Origin: Lewinellaceae bacterium | GTDB lineage: Bacteria > Bacteroidota > Bacteroidia > Chitinophagales > Saprospiraceae | Length of the DNA: 64,000 bases | Assembly: GCA_016716135.1 (NCBI GenBank) | Contig: JADJWX010000004.1 | Span: 62,001 to 126,000 of the forward strand | Direction of reading: 5' to 3' | Shown: piece by piece, positions 28,023-36,815 of the stretch | How positions within the stretch are numbered: position 1 is the first letter of the stretch | How the letters are laid out: every line of letters begins with the position of its first letter | The notes under the pieces: model-generated | Database searches by the model: none | The model's input: only the letters and a program-made list of their open reading frames with translations | What the model was told of the DNA's origin: nothing | Position numbers and translations under genes: made by a program

Positions 28023-28850
28023 ATGCAAGGCAGACTTCCAACCGATGAATTTTACGAACGGTACGTTGCCAAACCATCCGAGGAATACCGGCAAGCCATT
28101 GGCCCGGCCGACCACCTGGATGCGGAAGCCTTTGTTCAATTTGTTGCCCGGCTTAAGGACTTCCGCAAACTGTATCCCAATATCGCATTCTGGCAAATAA
28201 TCGATTTCAAGACCCTTCAGGTGATCCACAGTGATGGTGAACTGGAGTTGTTCGGGCGCCCCCTTGTTACATTTAAAGATATTTTCCGGTTTATGCACTC
28301 CGATTATTTGCTGCCGTATTTGCATTGGCGCACGGCTGCATTCGAGTTGATTTATGCGCAAAAAGTGGCTCCGGACCCCCTGAATGTGGCTTACCGGTTC
28401 AGCATTCCGCTTAAAACCCGCGGAGATGATTTTTTTTGGTTTACCATGAACTCGACGATTGTTCAAATTGACCAACAGGGCCGGATCGTAACCATGTTGC
28501 AAACGTTTTACCAGGAAAGCAAGTGGTCGCCCCGAAACTTACGCCCGGTGGAAGCAAGCCTGACTATTCGCTCGGCCGGGCAGTCGGACATAGAAAACCA
28601 GATCATCACGCAATTGTCGTTGCAACTGATCGATGAATTTACCAATGCCGAACTTGACCTGCTGGCGTTGTATGCTTCCGGAAAAACAAATGATAAGATC
28701 CAGGAGGCAAAATCCTGGTCGAGGCACACGCTGCATGAATACAACGCCAATTTGTTGCGCAAGGCAAAAAAGTTGTTCGTGTACGACTTTCGCAGTGCCC
28801 GCTCCTTCGCGGAGTATTGCGCGGAAAAGGGTTATATTAAGTTTACCTGA
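28023..28850 (+). CDS. LuxR-type HTH regulator with PAS-like N-terminus
   Basis: The 275-residue protein has an N-terminal half (about residues 50-175) with a sensor-like pattern (FWQIIDFKTLQVIHSDGELE, then beta strands ending IVQIDQQGRIVTMLQTFY), consistent with a PAS-like fold. Residues about 205-255 resemble a LuxR/GerE helix-turn-helix: FTNAELDLLALYASGKTNDK, then HTLHEYNANLLRKAKKLF. It is divergent from the efflux repressor gene. Its target is unknown. The PAS assignment is by general pattern only; the HTH is more certain. Confidence 0.65.
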   Translation: MQGRLPTDEFYERYVAKPSEEYRQAIGPADHLDAEAFVQFVARLKDFRKLYPNIAFWQIIDFKTLQVIHSDGELELFGRPLVTFKDIFRFMHSDYLLPYLHWRTAAFELIYAQKVAPDPLNVAYRFSIPLKTRGDDFFWFTMNSTIVQIDQQGRIVTMLQTFYQESKWSPRNLRPVEASLTIRSAGQSDIENQIITQLSLQLIDEFTNAELDLLALYASGKTNDKIQEAKSWSRHTLHEYNANLLRKAKKLFVYDFRSARSFAEYCAEKGYIKFT

Positions 28851-28985
28851 GCCGCATCCCCCGAAGTAGGGGTAGGAGAACAGGTACGAGCCGGATAACT
28901 TTGCCGCATCAATTTTAACACGCTTAATTTTCGTTTTCAAATTTGGCAGAACTGCACGTCTTGATGAAGGCGGGCAGTTTTGATT

Positions 28986-30623
28986 TTAGGCCTTCCCGGC
29001 AAACTTTTCCGAAGCATTAAAACAACCGTCGGCCGTCAGGCCGCCTTTTCGCGCCACCATAACGCCGTAGCGAATGTGGTGGATGCCCGCTTTGCTGTGG
29101 GCGTCGGGGTTGATGCTGATCTTTACACCCCGCTCAAGCGCTTGGGGGATGAGGCTCCAATCGATATCGAGCCGGTACGGGTTTGCGTTCAATTCGATGG
29201 CAACCCCGTGTTTTGCACAGGCATCGAGCACCGTTTCCCAATCCAGCGGATAACCTTCGCGGCTCAGCAACAAGCGGCCGGTTGGGTGCCCGAGTATGGT
29301 GGTGAACGGGTTTTCAACGGCGCGCAACACGCGTTCGGTTGCTTTCTCCCGGGTCATTTTCAGGTTGCTGTGCACGGATGCGATCACAAAATCAAATTTG
29401 CGGAGCAGGTCATCCGCGTAATCGAGCGTGCCGTCATTCAAAATATCGCTCTCAATGCCCTTGAGGATGTGGAAAGGCGCCAGTTCGGCATTCAAGGCAT
29501 CAATCTCTTCCATTTGGGCCAACACCCGGTCGGGTTTTAGGCCATTGGCGTAAAAGGCCGACTGACTGTGATCGGTGATGCCAATGTACGCGTAGCCCAA
29601 TTCGCGCGCATAGGTACACATCTCCCGCAAGCTGTGCAGCCCGTCGCTCCAGGTCGTGTGCACATGCAAAACCCCGCGAATATCCTGCTCGCCGATCAGT
29701 TCGGGCACAGTATTTTTCAGTTCCAGGGCCGATCCGGACTCCCGCAATTCCGGAGGGATATAGGGCAAACCGGCTTTTTCAAACACCTCCTGTTCGGTCC
29801 GCAAGCCTTTAAATTGCAGGCCGGGACGGGCTTTCACAAATGCATCGATAAATGCGGGTGCGCCGGTCAGTTTGAAGAGTTTGGACCCGAACTCTTCGGC
29901 CAGGCAACGGTGCAAAACCACTTCGGTATTGCTTTCCAGCCGGGCATGGTACACGCCGCTTGCTTCGTGTTCCAGTTGCAGGGTTTGGCCATCGAAGGCG
30001 GGGGTAAGTTCGCCGTTAAAGCCGATCAGCAGTTCCAGCCGGCTCACCACCGGGCAACGACGACGCAGTTCACCCACCGGACTTACAAAGGCGCCGGGGA
30101 GTTTTCCGGTAAGCCATGCGCCGACAAAATCAGCCTCCGCTTCGGCGGCATCCAGGTGCAGTTTGTCTTTGCTGCGCAGGTAATATTCGAGTTTGCGCTT
30201 GAGGTCATCCTGGGTTTTCAGGCCAAAACCTTTGTACTCTACCAGCCGGTTTTCGTTGCAGGCATACAACAATTCGCCGATGGTTTCGATGCCCATTTCC
30301 CGCCAAACGGCGCGCACTTTTTTGGGGCCGAAACCATTGACCTGCAGCATATCGGCCACGCCGGCCGGTGTTTGCGCGCGCGCTTCATCCAGCGCCTTCA
30401 TTTTGCCGCCGGCGAGCAGCTCGCGGATTTTTCCGCTGATGGCAGCGCCGATCCCCTTGATGCCCTGGATTTCGGCGTCGCTCAGGTCGGCCAGGGGGCG
30501 GTCCAGCTTGCGCAAGGTGAGGTAGGCATTCCGGTAAGAGCGTATTTTGAATTCGTTCTCCTCGTGCAATTCGAGCAGATTGGCAAGTTCATCAAAGGCG
30601 TTGGCAATTTCTTTATTTGACAT
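28986..30623 (-). CDS. polX: PolX-type PHP enzyme with degenerate polymerase site
   Basis: The 545-residue protein has the bacterial PolX plan: N-terminal helix-hairpin-helix repeats (IQGIKGIGAAISGKIRELLA, VNGFGPKKVRAVW), a polymerase-beta-like region (about 130-300) and a C-terminal PHP domain (about 320-545). The PHP metal-binding motifs are intact: LHVHTTWSDG, ITDHSQS, IASVHSN, GHPTGR and NPDAH. In the polymerase region GELRRRCPVVSRLELLIG replaces the usual G-S-LRR...D-x-D pattern: the two catalytic Asp positions are Arg and Glu, and the third Asp also seems absent. It is therefore likely a phosphoesterase/exonuclease in base-excision repair rather than a polymerase (inference). A heptamer array begins 4 bp upstream of its ATG. 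Confidence 0.85.
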   Translation of the reverse strand: MSNKEIANAFDELANLLELHEENEFKIRSYRNAYLTLRKLDRPLADLSDAEIQGIKGIGAAISGKIRELLAGGKMKALDEARAQTPAGVADMLQVNGFGPKKVRAVWREMGIETIGELLYACNENRLVEYKGFGLKTQDDLKRKLEYYLRSKDKLHLDAAEAEADFVGAWLTGKLPGAFVSPVGELRRRCPVVSRLELLIGFNGELTPAFDGQTLQLEHEASGVYHARLESNTEVVLHRCLAEEFGSKLFKLTGAPAFIDAFVKARPGLQFKGLRTEQEVFEKAGLPYIPPELRESGSALELKNTVPELIGEQDIRGVLHVHTTWSDGLHSLREMCTYARELGYAYIGITDHSQSAFYANGLKPDRVLAQMEEIDALNAELAPFHILKGIESDILNDGTLDYADDLLRKFDFVIASVHSNLKMTREKATERVLRAVENPFTTILGHPTGRLLLSREGYPLDWETVLDACAKHGVAIELNANPYRLDIDWSLIPQALERGVKISINPDAHSKAGIHHIRYGVMVARKGGLTADGCFNASEKFAGKA

Positions 30624-30627
30624 AGCG

Positions 30628-30683
30628 GCGGTTGGCGGTTGGCGGTTGGCGGTTGGCGGTTGGCGGTTGGCGGTTGGCGGTTG
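30628..30683. repeat. (GCGGTTG)8 heptanucleotide tandem repeat
   Basis: Eight perfect copies of GCGGTTG lie at 30628-30683. On the minus strand the array ends 4 bp before the ATG of the PolX-type gene, in its ribosome-binding region. Copy-number change by slippage would alter the 5' leader. Confidence 0.9.
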
Positions 30684-30921
30684 GCAAAGGTAACAGGTAC
30701 GGCAAACCGGGTGAAAAAATTCTGGCGCATATTCCCTGCTCGCTGTAATGTTCGGTGCGGAACCCCGTCTTTGGGTACGCGCTGTTTACCTGTTAAAAAC
30801 TGTTGCTCGTCGAAGGGCTTGCAACGTCGGCTGTATTTACGGGACTAATAGGCACGACACCTGCAACAAACCGGCATTCCGGGGTGTCCAACCCAATTGG
30901 ATAACAACGCGACCGCACGCC

Positions 30922-31923
30922 ATGAAACATTTTTTGAATCTTGCCGCTTTTTTACTGCTGACCTACGTAAACCTGTCTGCCCAGCCGACTGCCGCCGCCC
31001 AGTCGCTTTTTGAGAAACTTTCGCCCATCGAAAATGCTCCCGTTACCCTGACCACCGACTTTACCGCGCTGAAACAGGATAAAAAAATGATTGATTACCA
31101 GGACGGCCTGCTGAGCGGGTCCGATGGAAAAACGTATCACATCGGTGTACGGCCGCGCGGGAAGTTCCGGCGCCGCATTGCAGAAATCCCGCCGCTTAAA
31201 TTAAAGATCAAAAAGAAATTGCTGGCTGAGGCGGGACTTGTTGATTCCCTGAACGAAATCAAACTCGTATTGCCGACTACCATGGACGATAAGGGCAATG
31301 ACCTCGTGATCCGCGAATATCTCGTTTACCGGATGTATGAATTGGTGAGTCCGTATGCAGTGCGCGCAAGACTGGTCAATTTAACGATGATCAATACCAA
31401 TCCGGATAGTAAAAACCCGCGAACGTTTTTGGCAAAAGCAATCTTGCTCGAACACGAAGAGGAAACAGCGGCCCGGCTCGGTGGTAAAATGATCGAGGAT
31501 CACTTCGGCATGACCATGGACAGCCTGCATCGCGAACAGGCTGCGCTGACGGCCGTGTTTCAATACATGATCGGTAACACCGACTGGAATATTGCCGAAC
31601 ACCGCAACCTGCGCTTTTTGCGCCTGCCGACAGGCGACCTGGTGCCCATCCCGTTTGATTTTGACTTTTGCGGATTTGTCAATGCGCCTTATGCAACGCC
31701 AAAATCCGAAACCGGCCTCCGGAATGTGCAGGAACGCTACCTGATGGCCGATGCACTGCCCGCAGAAGTCGTGAAGTCGGCTGCCCGGAAAATCCAACAA
31801 CAACAGGAAGCCTTCCGCCGCCTGTGCCGGTCGGGGCTGTTGCCGGAAAAAAGCAGCCGCTCGGCTGAAAGTTATCTGGACAGCTATTTCAAAGAGGCGA
31901 ATTTGTCTGACGTCGGGGAATAA
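30922..31923 (+). CDS. Secreted CotH-like protein
   Basis: The frame opens further upstream, but the ATG at 30922 gives a signal peptide (FLNLAAFLLLTYVNLSAQ), so it is preferred; the protein then has 333 residues. The middle resembles atypical CotH kinases: VRPRGKFRRRIAEIPPLKLK, then VIREYLVYRMYELVSPYAVR, a late QYMIGNTDWNIAEHRN and DLVPIPFDFDFCGFV, where the Asp residues would bind metal. In CotH proteins these regions form the ATP-binding, Asp-dependent kinase core. The match is by motif order only. The function is unknown; some bacterial CotH proteins phosphorylate secreted proteins. Confidence 0.6.
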   Translation: MKHFLNLAAFLLLTYVNLSAQPTAAAQSLFEKLSPIENAPVTLTTDFTALKQDKKMIDYQDGLLSGSDGKTYHIGVRPRGKFRRRIAEIPPLKLKIKKKLLAEAGLVDSLNEIKLVLPTTMDDKGNDLVIREYLVYRMYELVSPYAVRARLVNLTMINTNPDSKNPRTFLAKAILLEHEEETAARLGGKMIEDHFGMTMDSLHREQAALTAVFQYMIGNTDWNIAEHRNLRFLRLPTGDLVPIPFDFDFCGFVNAPYATPKSETGLRNVQERYLMADALPAEVVKSAARKIQQQQEAFRRLCRSGLLPEKSSRSAESYLDSYFKEANLSDVGE

Positions 31924-32007
31924 GCAGCGGTTCCGGCAGTTAGTCAATAGGTTGGGGCACGGGCCCTGTTTGAATGCCCTATTACGATGCGCAAGGAATA
32001 CTGCATT

Positions 32008-32055
32008 GCGATTGGTTCGCCGGTGCCTTACCCGGTAAGGTGAACCAATCGTAAA
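32008..32055. terminator. Hairpin between convergent genes
   Basis: CGATTGGTTC and GAACCAATCG pair around an inner CCTTACCCGGTAAGG palindrome. It lies between the ends of the CotH-like gene (plus) and the cyclase gene (minus) and could terminate transcription from either side. Confidence 0.55.
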
Positions 32056-32076
32056 GTCGTAATTCGCAAATCGCAA

Positions 32077-33315
32077 TCACGTGCTCCCCACATAAAACAT
32101 ATCCACTTCCCCGACGTGTTTGGCCGGAAAACGGCCTCGATAGGTACAGGCAAAATCCGATTTTACCAGCGCGTGAGTAGCTTCGGAAATATTGATCCGC
32201 CCGCCCTCGCACATTTGCTCCATTCTTGAGGCGATATTGACCGTTTCACCCCAGATATCATACGCCATTTTACTACTGCCTACCACCCCGGCAACCACGT
32301 GCCCGGTATGTATCCCGATCCGGATATCAAAGGGGTAATTGAACTGCTCCAACTTCTGGGCCCGGTGCCGCAAAACAAAAGCACGGATATCCAGTGCCGC
32401 CTGAACCACCTTCACCGCATGATCGGGGTCGGGCACCGGGATTCCGCCGGCGCACATGTAGCTGTCGCCAATAATTTTAATCTTTTCCAAGCCATGTTGC
32501 CGGATAATCGTGTCGAATGCCCGGAAATAAAAGTCAATTTGATCCACCAGGTCTTCTGCGCTCAGGGTGCGTGCAAAGGCTGAAAACTCGACAAAATCAG
32601 TAAACATTACCGTCACCTCCGGACAACTTTTGGCTTGAACAACGCCTTTTTCTTTGAGCTCCTGCGCTGTTTCCTCCGGAAAAATATCCAGCAATAAACT
32701 GTCGGCTTTCTGATGCTCCTCGCGGACCATTTCCAACAGGGCGTATTTGTTGCGCAAAAAACTTTCCATCAGGAAATAGGCTACCGCTGCCGTAAAAGCA
32801 AAGTTGAACTCGAAAAACAGCAAGTGCACGGCATCCGGCAAATTGCGGGTATCGGGTTGGGCGTAATATTCCCAAACACCGGCTACAAAAAGCGTAAGTA
32901 AAAAACAAAAGAAAAAAATACGCGACGTCCGCAAGCCGCCAAACATCATGGTGCCCAGGGGAGCCAGAAACGCCGCCAGCACCACCCCGCTCCCCCCGGT
33001 AAAACCGCCATGGGTAATTTGTGAAATCAAGGGCAACATCAAGGTCAGCACCGATTGCACATTCCGGAAAATCCGGAACCGCCCGCCTGTTTTAAAATAA
33101 TAGAGATTCACCGAGGTAGCCAGGAGATAGGCCGCTGTCGTCCACCACAAAAAACCCTGACCAAAATACCAGTAGGTCAGGTTGAACAAAAAATCGAGCA
33201 TGGCAATCAACCCGACGATGGTCAGAGCCAATGTCCGGTACTGGATTTCTTCCAGCGACAAGTGGCTGTAGCCAAAAAACCGGCTCATTTTTTTGCGAAG
33301 CAAAGCAGGCAGCAT
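32077..33315 (-). CDS. Class III adenylate/guanylate cyclase with membrane domain
   Basis: The 412-residue protein has an N-terminal membrane region of about five to six helices (TIVGLIAMLDFLFNLTYWYF, GVVLAAFLAPLGTMMF, then a helix near 150-175), a linker helix LLDIFPEETAQELKEKG typical of these cyclases, and a C-terminal class III catalytic domain (about 230-400). Metal-binding Asp lie in VMFTDFVEFS and IIGDSYMCAGG; the substrate-binding region includes DIRIGIHTGHVVAGVVGSSK and YDIWGETVNIASRME. It should make cAMP or cGMP in response to a membrane or cytoplasmic signal. The nucleotide cannot be fixed from sequence alone. The start could also be the internal Met at residue 10. Confidence 0.88.
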   Translation of the reverse strand: MLPALLRKKMSRFFGYSHLSLEEIQYRTLALTIVGLIAMLDFLFNLTYWYFGQGFLWWTTAAYLLATSVNLYYFKTGGRFRIFRNVQSVLTLMLPLISQITHGGFTGGSGVVLAAFLAPLGTMMFGGLRTSRIFFFCFLLTLFVAGVWEYYAQPDTRNLPDAVHLLFFEFNFAFTAAVAYFLMESFLRNKYALLEMVREEHQKADSLLLDIFPEETAQELKEKGVVQAKSCPEVTVMFTDFVEFSAFARTLSAEDLVDQIDFYFRAFDTIIRQHGLEKIKIIGDSYMCAGGIPVPDPDHAVKVVQAALDIRAFVLRHRAQKLEQFNYPFDIRIGIHTGHVVAGVVGSSKMAYDIWGETVNIASRMEQMCEGGRINISEATHALVKSDFACTYRGRFPAKHVGEVDMFYVGST

Positions 33316-33335
33316 AGGGCAAACATAAGCATTGC

Positions 33336-33441
33336 TGTTGGCAGTTGGCTACTGGCTTTGAGTTGTTGGCTATTGGCTGTTTTTCTTGAATTGAAACTTC
33401 AAAACCGGAATGCAGCCAAAAGCCAATAGTCAACGGCCAAC
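33336..33441. repeat. TTGGC-rich inverted repeat region
   Basis: Several copies of a TTGGCTATTGGCT-like heptamer series lie at 33337-33380, and their complements (AGCCAATAGTCAACGGCCAAC) at 33421-33441, giving an imperfect inverted repeat around AATTGAAACTTCAAAACC. It separates the prenyltransferase stop from the cyclase start. A related string TTGGTTATTGGC lies at 34344-34355, across the purN stop. Confidence 0.5.
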
Positions 33442-33442
33442 T

Positions 33443-34318
33443 TCAGTGCCGACCATACAGCAGCCAGGCAAATGCACCGATCCAGGCCAATAAAATCAAT
33501 TGTAAAAACCGATCGCGCAGCAAGGCCCGTGTGGGCGATTCCGTCCGGTTAAAAACAAGGGCCAACTGGAGATAGCGCAGGATACCGACGACTACAAAAA
33601 ATGCCGTGTAAAAAATGTTATTTGTCCCCAGCCGCAGGCTCACTTCCGGCGAAAAACAGTACATCAAATACGCCACAATAGCCACCGTGGAGCAAATGGT
33701 AATACTCACATCCAGAAAAGAGAGGTTGTAGCCTTCCAAAGCCCGCCGGAAACTGTGCCCTCCGGTTGCGATCACATACTCGCCCCGGCGTTTGGCCAGG
33801 CCCAAAATAAGCGCCAGCAAAAAAGTCATCACAATAAGCCATTGTGACACTTCTACCCCCGTCACCACACCGCCGGCCAGCACGCGCAATAAAAAACCCA
33901 TACCGATCAGGCTGACGTCTACAATGGCGATATGTTTGAGCCAGAAGCTGTACAGCGCATTGGTGGCCACGTACAACAATCCGATCAGCAGCATGGCCGG
34001 GCTCAACCAGGCCGCCAGCAGCACGCCTCCAAGCAACAAAATTGCCAAAACAAACATTGCCCGCCGCGGGTTGACTTCGCCGCTGGCGATCGGGCGCCGG
34101 CGTTTGTCGGGATGATTCCGGTCCTGCGGAGCATCCACCAGATCGTTCAAAACATACACAGAAGAGGCAATAAGCGAAAAGGCAAAAAAGCCGAGCATTG
34201 CCTGCTGAAGCACCGGCCACTCATCGAGCCGCGCTGCAAAAAAAGCCGGGATAAATAAAAAAAGATTCTTTACCCAATGCTCGATACGGATAAGCCGCAA
34301 AAAACTGCGAATGGACAT
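33443..34318 (-). CDS. UbiA-type prenyltransferase (decaprenyl-phosphate phosphoribosyltransferase-like)
   Basis: The ATG at 34316-34318 (MSIRSFLRLIRIEHWVKNLF) is chosen; the longer open frame upstream is out of family. The 291-residue protein is a multi-pass UbiA-superfamily enzyme. The opening RIEHWVKN and the first Asp-rich motif NDLVDAPQDRNHPDKRRRPI are typical of the DPPRS group, which transfers phosphoribose to polyprenyl phosphate. About nine membrane helices follow. It lies 30 bp downstream of purN in the same direction, so co-transcription is possible. The substrate assignment rests on the N-terminal motif. Confidence 0.8.
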   Translation of the reverse strand: MSIRSFLRLIRIEHWVKNLFLFIPAFFAARLDEWPVLQQAMLGFFAFSLIASSVYVLNDLVDAPQDRNHPDKRRRPIASGEVNPRRAMFVLAILLLGGVLLAAWLSPAMLLIGLLYVATNALYSFWLKHIAIVDVSLIGMGFLLRVLAGGVVTGVEVSQWLIVMTFLLALILGLAKRRGEYVIATGGHSFRRALEGYNLSFLDVSITICSTVAIVAYLMYCFSPEVSLRLGTNNIFYTAFFVVVGILRYLQLALVFNRTESPTRALLRDRFLQLILLAWIGAFAWLLYGRH

Positions 34319-34347
34319 GAGGCGAAGGTAGGGATTTTGGTCATTGG

Positions 34348-34920
34348 TTATTGGCTGCCGGTTAGCAAGCCCGCCAGTACCTCCGAATAATGCCGGTGTT
34401 CCAGTGCCAGCACCTTGGCGGCAATGGTCTCGGGCGTATCGTCCGGACCGACCGGGCAACGCGCCTGAAAAATAACAGCGCCTTCGTCGTATTCCGGATT
34501 CACATAGTGGATCGTCAGCCCGGTTTCCGTTTCCCCGGCCGCTTTCACCGCTTCGTGGACATGATGGCCGTACATGCCCTTGCCGCCGTATTTTGGCAAC
34601 AGTGCCGGGTGAATATTTACCATCCGGCCCTGGTAAGCCCCGACGAGGTAGGGCGGGATCAGCCACAGAAAACCGGCCAATGCAATAAAATCGATACGAT
34701 GCTGCGCCAAAATGTCGAGCAGGCCCTCGGTTTCATAAAACAGCGCACGGTCGATTACCAACGTGGGAATACGATGCTCCGCAGCCATGTCCAGCACCGG
34801 AGCGTATTTTTTGTTGGAAACGACTAATGCAACGCGTACCTCCGGACTGGCTTTGAAATATTCAATGATCTTCCGGGCATTGCTGCCGCCGCCCGAGGCG
34901 AAAATGGCTAGATGTTTCAT
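34348..34920 (-). CDS. purN: Phosphoribosylglycinamide formyltransferase
   Basis: The 190-residue protein has the full PurN fold and length. FASGGGSNARKIIEYF is the phosphate-binding loop and helix; VSNKKYAPVLDMA and ALAGFLWLIPPYLVGAY follow. MVNIHPALLPKYGGKGMYG contains the catalytic His, and TETGLTIHYVNPEYDEGAVI the catalytic Asp. It makes the third step of purine synthesis, formylating GAR with 10-formyl-THF. It stands alone apart from the prenyltransferase downstream. Confidence 0.93.
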   Translation of the reverse strand: MKHLAIFASGGGSNARKIIEYFKASPEVRVALVVSNKKYAPVLDMAAEHRIPTLVIDRALFYETEGLLDILAQHRIDFIALAGFLWLIPPYLVGAYQGRMVNIHPALLPKYGGKGMYGHHVHEAVKAAGETETGLTIHYVNPEYDEGAVIFQARCPVGPDDTPETIAAKVLALEHRHYSEVLAGLLTGSQ

Positions 34921-35028
34921 AGTTCAGTGGAATGGTCGGAACAAACATAAAAGTGAAAGTATAATCCGCCCGGCAAAAACGCGTTTCTTTGCTTCATAAT
35001 AATCAAAACCGTTTAATCCTGCCTTCTT

Positions 35029-35124
35029 ATGGACACATACCTCATCATTTTGCTCACGCTCGTTGTCAGCGCTATTTGCGGCTTGTCGAACAAACCCGGT
35101 GAAATTGGCGCCAAAGATGAGTAA
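35029..35124 (+). CDS. Small 31-residue membrane protein
   Basis: The frame MDTYLIILLTLVVSAICGLS is a single hydrophobic helix followed by a short polar tail NKPGEIGAKDE and a TAA. It lies just before galE on the same strand, 65 bp upstream of its ATG. No family is recognised. The strong hydrophobic then charged pattern and clean start make it a plausible small protein, but it could be chance. Confidence 0.35.
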   Translation: MDTYLIILLTLVVSAICGLSNKPGEIGAKDE

Positions 35125-35189
35125 AAATAATACCCGGCCGGCACAAGCGCCAAAATGCTGTGACCCTGAATTTTGTTCCGTAAAATGCC

Positions 35190-36224
35190 ATGACAAAAAA
35201 CAAATCCATCCTGGTTACCGGCGGCGCCGGCTTTATCGGCAGCCACACTGTTGTTGCGCTTGCTGAAGCCGGATTCCGACCTGTCATCATCGACGATTTT
35301 TCCAACTCGGACCAGAAGGTACTGGCAGGCCTGCAACAGATTCTTGGCTATGAGGTCCCCTGCTACCCGCAAAACTGCAACGATGCAGCTACCCTGCGCA
35401 CTATTTTTCAAAAAGAGAACATTCAGGGTGTCATCCACTTTGCAGCGTTCAAAGCCGTTGGCGAAAGTATGGCCGAACCCCTGCGCTATTACCACAACAA
35501 CCTGGGCTCCCTCATCACCCTGCTGGAAACCCAACTGGAAACCGGGGTGCCGGATCTGATCTTTTCGTCGTCCTGCACCGTGTACGGCGAACCGGATACG
35601 CTGCCGGTCCATGAACTGGCGCCCGTCAAACCGGCAGTTTCCGTGTATGGCAACACCAAACAGGTCGGGGAAGAGATCCTGCGCGATACGGTCGCCGCCG
35701 GTAAATCACTAAAAATCACCAGCCTCCGCTACTTCAACCCGATCGGCGCGCATCCCTCGGGCCACATTGGCGAACTCCCGCTTGGCGTACCCGGGAATCT
35801 GGTCCCTTACATTACCCAAACCGCCGCCGGTTTGCGGGAGCAACTCACCATTTTTGGCGACGACTACCCCACCCCCGATGGCACCTGCATCCGCGATTAC
35901 ATCCACGTGATGGACCTCGCCGAGGCGCATGTAGCCGCCTTGCAGGCCTTGCAAGACCGGGCCGCGCAACACCATTACGATGTTTTCAATGTCGGGACGG
36001 GGCAAGGCGTCAGTGTACTGGAACTGGTGCGCAGTTTCGAGGAGGTACTCGGTCATCCGTTGAACTACCGGATCGGGCCGCGCCGGCCGGGCGACGTGAC
36101 GGCGGTGTACGCCGACGCAACAAAAATACAAGGGGAACTGGGCTGGACTGCCAAACGCAGTTTGCGCGAAGCGCTGGCTGATGCCTGGCGCTGGGAAAAA
36201 CAACTTTCGGGAAATTTGGACTAA
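35190..36224 (+). CDS. galE: UDP-glucose 4-epimerase
   Basis: The 344-residue protein starts KSILVTGGAGFIGSHTVVAL, the NAD-binding glycine-rich loop of short-chain epimerases. Catalytic residues are visible: Ser in LIFSSSCTVYGEPD and the YxxxK motif in VYGNTKQVGEE. GDDYPTPDGTCIRDYIHVMD and NVGTGQGVSVLEL are GalE signatures. It interconverts UDP-glucose and UDP-galactose for surface polysaccharide or the Leloir pathway. The stop is only 2 bp from that of the convergent Uma2-type gene. Confidence 0.95.
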   Translation: MTKNKSILVTGGAGFIGSHTVVALAEAGFRPVIIDDFSNSDQKVLAGLQQILGYEVPCYPQNCNDAATLRTIFQKENIQGVIHFAAFKAVGESMAEPLRYYHNNLGSLITLLETQLETGVPDLIFSSSCTVYGEPDTLPVHELAPVKPAVSVYGNTKQVGEEILRDTVAAGKSLKITSLRYFNPIGAHPSGHIGELPLGVPGNLVPYITQTAAGLREQLTIFGDDYPTPDGTCIRDYIHVMDLAEAHVAALQALQDRAAQHHYDVFNVGTGQGVSVLELVRSFEEVLGHPLNYRIGPRRPGDVTAVYADATKIQGELGWTAKRSLREALADAWRWEKQLSGNLD

Positions 36225-36226
36225 CG

Positions 36227-36781
36227 CTAAAAAATTTGTTCCACCGGAATTTTAAGCCCCGGAAGCACAGTTGACGCGACCTCACCTGATTCAATACCGA
36301 AGGAAATCAACTCATAAACCTGACCACGCAGACCATACACTTCCACGGCCCGGTTTTTGGGATCAACAATCCAGTATTCCGGCACGCCAAACCGGCTGTA
36401 CAATTTCATTTTGTCGCCGCGGTCGGTCTTGAAGGTGCCCGGGGAGAGAATTTCAATAATCAAATCCGGCGCGCCTTCCACGCAATTTTCCGTGACAATG
36501 GCCGATTTTGCCTGCGAAACAAAAAGGATGTCGGGTTGGGTCAGGTTTTCTTCGTCAAAAATGACGTCGAAGGGGGCATAAAAGCATTCACCGAGTTTTT
36601 GTGTGGAAACAAAGTTTTCTAAAATCTTAAAAACCTGGCGCGAGCTGCGCTGATGATCGGTTGAAGGGGAGGAGCGTTTCGCAAGTTCCCCGTTAATTAA
36701 TTCATAGAGAAAACCTGCTTCGAGGGTGTCCATTTCCAGGAAGTCCTGAACCGAGAGTTTCCCACTGGCAGTTACCGACAT
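36227..36781 (-). CDS. Uma2-family (DUF820) putative nuclease
   Basis: The 184-residue protein matches the Uma2/DUF820 PD-(D/E)XK-like family: FLYELINGELAKRSSPS near the start, then FYAPFDVIFDEENLTQPDIL, IIEILSPGTFKTDRGDK and VPEYWIVDPKNRAVEVY. The Asp/Glu of QPDIL and the EILSP segment form the nuclease-like core. These genes are numerous in some bacteria and their role is unsettled. It is divergent from glpD, with only 34 bp between the two starts. Confidence 0.85.
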   Translation of the reverse strand: MSVTASGKLSVQDFLEMDTLEAGFLYELINGELAKRSSPSTDHQRSSRQVFKILENFVSTQKLGECFYAPFDVIFDEENLTQPDILFVSQAKSAIVTENCVEGAPDLIIEILSPGTFKTDRGDKMKLYSRFGVPEYWIVDPKNRAVEVYGLRGQVYELISFGIESGEVASTVLPGLKIPVEQIF

Positions 36782-36815
36782 AGTTTGAATAATTTAGTGG
36801 CTATAAATTTACGCA

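Noticed and set aside
30482..30730. 82-codon minus-strand frame through the GCGGTTG array
   Set aside because: It only translates the heptamer repeats (PTANRQP) and overlaps the PolX-type gene in another frame.
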